Origin: Prochlorococcus sp. AG-409-L14 | Lineage (GTDB): Bacteria; Cyanobacteriota; Cyanobacteriia; PCC-6307; Cyanobiaceae | Assembly (NCBI GenBank): GCA_003215545.1 | Contig: QCKF01000001.1 | Span: 124,001 to 188,000, forward strand | Direction of reading: 5' to 3' | Length of the DNA: 64,000 bases | Program-made: the position numbers and the translations under genes | Shown here: positions 62,108 through 64,000 of the stretch, in pieces | Layout of the letters: every line of letters begins with the position of its first letter | How positions within the stretch are numbered: the stretch's first letter is position 1 | Notes under the pieces: model-generated | The model's input: the letters and a program-made list of their open reading frames with translations, nothing else | The model's database searches: none | Told to the model about the DNA's origin: nothing

Positions 62108-63097
62108 GTGGAAATAGAAATCTCAAAAGGTAACTGGGTAAAACTGATCTGTGGTGCAAGTAATCAAGATCTTCCATCTATTACAGATCTCTGTGCAGTT
62201 TATTCCGTAGCAGGAGTACATTGTGTTGATGTTGCCGCTGATATTGCTGTAGTAAATGCAGCACGAAAAGGACTTGATTGGGCTAAATCTAAAAAAGGGA
62301 AAAAAGCATGGCTAATGGTTAGTCTGAGTGATGGTAAAGATGCTCATTTCCGTAAAGCAAAATTCAACTCCAAATTCTGTCCTAAAGAATGTCCGCGTCC
62401 ATGCGAAAGAGTCTGTCCTACTAAAGCAATACAACACAAAAAAGGAGTTAATGAAAAACTATGTTATGGATGCGGAAGATGTATACCTGCTTGCCCTTTA
62501 GGGCTAATTGAAGAAGAAGAAAAACATCTACATATCAACGATTATGGAAAGCTTATTGCAGAAATTGCACCAGATGCTGTCGAGATTCATACTGCAACTG
62601 GAAGAATCAAAAGCTTTGAGGCTGCTATTGCAACAATATCCAAGTCGAAAGTTCCATTAAAGAGAATTGCTGTTAGTTGTGGTTTAGATAAAAATGCACT
62701 AAATGTAGAAAAACTAGCCAAGGAATTGTGGCTTAGATATGGATGTCTTCAAAAATATGGATACAAAGCACTTTGGCAACTTGATGGCCGCCCCATGAGT
62801 GGAGATCTAGGTAGCAAGACTTCAAGAGACGCGATTAAGCTTTGGGAAAGAATTCGACCAATAGCTCCACCAGGACCACTTCAATTAGCTGGTGGAACCA
62901 ATGCACATACAATCAGATTACTCAAGACAAAAGATAGACCTGAAGGAATTGCATTTGGTGGCATGGCAAGAAAACTACTTCAGCCATTACTCATTGAAGC
63001 CCAAAATAAAAATATCAGTCTTAGAGAATGGCCTGAAGGCTGGGAAGCAGCACTGAATAATGCCAAGAAACTAATTGTTCCTTGGTTATCTACCTAA
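62108..63097 (+). CDS. ldpA: LdpA, iron-sulfur protein linked to circadian input
   Basis: 329-aa protein with two 4Fe-4S cluster motifs: CPKECPRPCERVCP (about 95-108) and CYGCGRCIPACP (about 120-131). An N-terminal segment GNWVKLICGASNQDLPSI and a C-terminal barrel-like part (GPLQLAGGTNAHTIRLL, GIAFGGMARK) complete the match to LdpA. In Synechococcus elongatus LdpA senses redox state and adjusts the circadian period. Prochlorococcus has a reduced clock lacking KaiA, so retention of LdpA here suggests a redox role beyond it; that is inference. GTG start. Confidence 0.92.
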   Translation: MEIEISKGNWVKLICGASNQDLPSITDLCAVYSVAGVHCVDVAADIAVVNAARKGLDWAKSKKGKKAWLMVSLSDGKDAHFRKAKFNSKFCPKECPRPCERVCPTKAIQHKKGVNEKLCYGCGRCIPACPLGLIEEEEKHLHINDYGKLIAEIAPDAVEIHTATGRIKSFEAAIATISKSKVPLKRIAVSCGLDKNALNVEKLAKELWLRYGCLQKYGYKALWQLDGRPMSGDLGSKTSRDAIKLWERIRPIAPPGPLQLAGGTNAHTIRLLKTKDRPEGIAFGGMARKLLQPLLIEAQNKNISLREWPEGWEAALNNAKKLIVPWLST

Positions 63098-63369
63098 TAC
63101 AAACCAGAACAATTGGTCACATCCGTCAAGCACAAATTTCGAGTTAGGCATGAACAAGTTAAAAAAGGGAAAAACCAATAGCAACAGAGATTGAAAGAGT
63201 CTCTTGAAAATCCTTGCAATATGAGGGAATCCTCAATGAAATGCCTCAAACAAGGCTTTTCAAGCATCGAAATTAATCAAGTCTTTATAAATTAGCGAAG
63301 ATTAATCCTCCATGTGCAATTATTTGAAGACAGGTCGACTTCCACTTCTAAGTGAAAGATCTGGATCTA

Positions 63370-63441
63370 TGGGCCGTCGCCAAGTGGTAAGGCAGCGGGT
63401 TTTGGTCCCGCCATTCGTAGGTTCGAATCCTACCGGCCCAG
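63370..63441 (+). tRNA. tRNA-Gln (TTG anticodon)
   Basis: 72-nt cloverleaf. Acceptor TGGGCCG/CGGCCCA, discriminator G. Anticodon stem GCGGG/CCCGC with loop TTTTGGT giving TTG, T-arm GTAGG TTCGAAT CCTAC. CCA is not encoded. In cyanobacteria it is charged by the Glu-tRNA-Gln amidation route. The 272-bp gap before it shows nothing I can support. Confidence 0.95.
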
Positions 63442-63457
63442 TTTTCGAAATCCTTTT

Positions 63458-64000
63458 TTGCCCTCCCAATCACTTTTGGTTTTTGACTTTGATGGAGTAA
63501 TCGTTAATGGGATGGAGGAGTACTGGCTCAGTGCTAGAGAAGCTTGTCTTAAACTTTTAGGCTGTTCATCAGATGCCAAAAAACTATCAAAGTCAGTCCC
63601 TCAAGCTTTTAAAAAGCTAAGACCTTGGGTGCATCAAGGGTGGGAGATGGTCTTATTAGCAGCTGAAATGGTACGTCCTGATAGCACATTAGTCATACAT
63701 GGCAGTCAAGAATTCGCATCGAATTATCAAACTTGTATCAACAAATCCCTAGATATATGGCATTGGGATCAAAACCAGTTACAAGATGCTCTTGACAGCA
63801 TAAGACGAGACGCAATTACTAAAAACTATGACAACTGGATACGTCTTCATAAACCTTTTCCGCACGTTATTCAACTAATCAAGCAACTAGAGCAAGAAAA
63901 TTTTGCTTGGACAGTACTAAGTACAAAAAGTGCAGAGTTTACTTCTGAAATTCTAAAAACATTTGAACTGAATCCCTTGCATGTATATGGACATGAAGCT
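63458..64000 (+). CDS. HAD superfamily hydrolase, 3' end beyond window
   Basis: From TTG 63458 a frame of 181 codons runs off the right edge. It begins MPSQSLLVFDFDGVIVNGMEEYW; DFDGV is the HAD nucleophile motif (first Asp catalytic, second Asp acid/base). A helical cap region follows, then WTVLSTKSAEF, whose Ser-Thr-Lys fits the HAD motif II area. Probably a small-molecule phosphatase of the phosphoglycolate-phosphatase-like type; the substrate is not inferable. The start codon choice is weak, as no ATG precedes the motif. It begins 16 bp after tRNA-Gln. Confidence 0.8.
   Translation, partial: MPSQSLLVFDFDGVIVNGMEEYWLSAREACLKLLGCSSDAKKLSKSVPQAFKKLRPWVHQGWEMVLLAAEMVRPDSTLVIHGSQEFASNYQTCINKSLDIWHWDQNQLQDALDSIRRDAITKNYDNWIRLHKPFPHVIQLIKQLEQENFAWTVLSTKSAEFTSEILKTFELNPLHVYGHEA

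Noticed and set aside
63312-63500. 62-codon frame across tRNA-Gln
   Set aside because: It reads through a clear tRNA gene and out of frame with the HAD hydrolase.

Overview
The window is almost entirely core genome of a marine picocyanobacterium, most likely a low-light-type Prochlorococcus. The evidence is AT-rich DNA, very tight packing, photosystem I genes (psaA-psaB, psaI-psaL), ferredoxin-dependent glutamate synthase, NDH-1 subunit N, LdpA, and the cyanobacterial str operon that carries rpsJ after tuf. The genus call rests on overall character and protein resemblance, not on a search.

Layout. 1-6.0 kb: rimP-nusA-rnpM-infB translation/transcription-factor operon behind a structured leader. 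6.0-13.4 kb: small membrane protein, tRNA-Thr, two radical SAM proteins, a CPBP membrane protease beside clpS, and dapL (lysine and cell-wall precursor). 13.4-18.6 kb: RNase E with a folded leader, rnhB, a DUF1997 protein, pheA and an MPBQ/MSBQ methyltransferase. 18.6-24.2 kb (minus strand): rpsL-rpsG-fusA-tuf-rpsJ-LON-domain protein, with two strong hairpins between tuf and rpsJ. 24.5-32.3 kb: glutamate synthase, a YciI-like protein, lipA, tRNA-Pro and a CbiG-CobJ fusion. 32.7-38.7 kb: the photosystem I block, containing a candidate 55-aa membrane peptide missed by ordinary length cut-offs. 38.8-44.5 kb: glycosyltransferase, NlpC/P60, class-A-like serine hydrolase, an unrecognised 48-aa gene, tRNA-Ser, alr and an HNH nuclease. 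44.5-61.2 kb (minus strand): the S10-spc-alpha ribosomal supercluster from rplC to rpmE-prfA, including rpmJ (37 aa). 61.2-64 kb: a GC-rich structured spacer, ndhN, ldpA, tRNA-Gln and a truncated HAD hydrolase.

I see no phage, transposon, CRISPR array or defence island. The observations most worth checking are RNA-level and small-gene ones: mutually exclusive stems ahead of rimP, a 20-bp perfect inverted repeat plus terminator splitting tuf from rpsJ, a compact GC-rich fold upstream of rplC, the rne leader, two short genes, and unusual start or stop overlaps (clpS/CPBP protease; CPBP protease/radical SAM). No exotic multi-gene system is evident.
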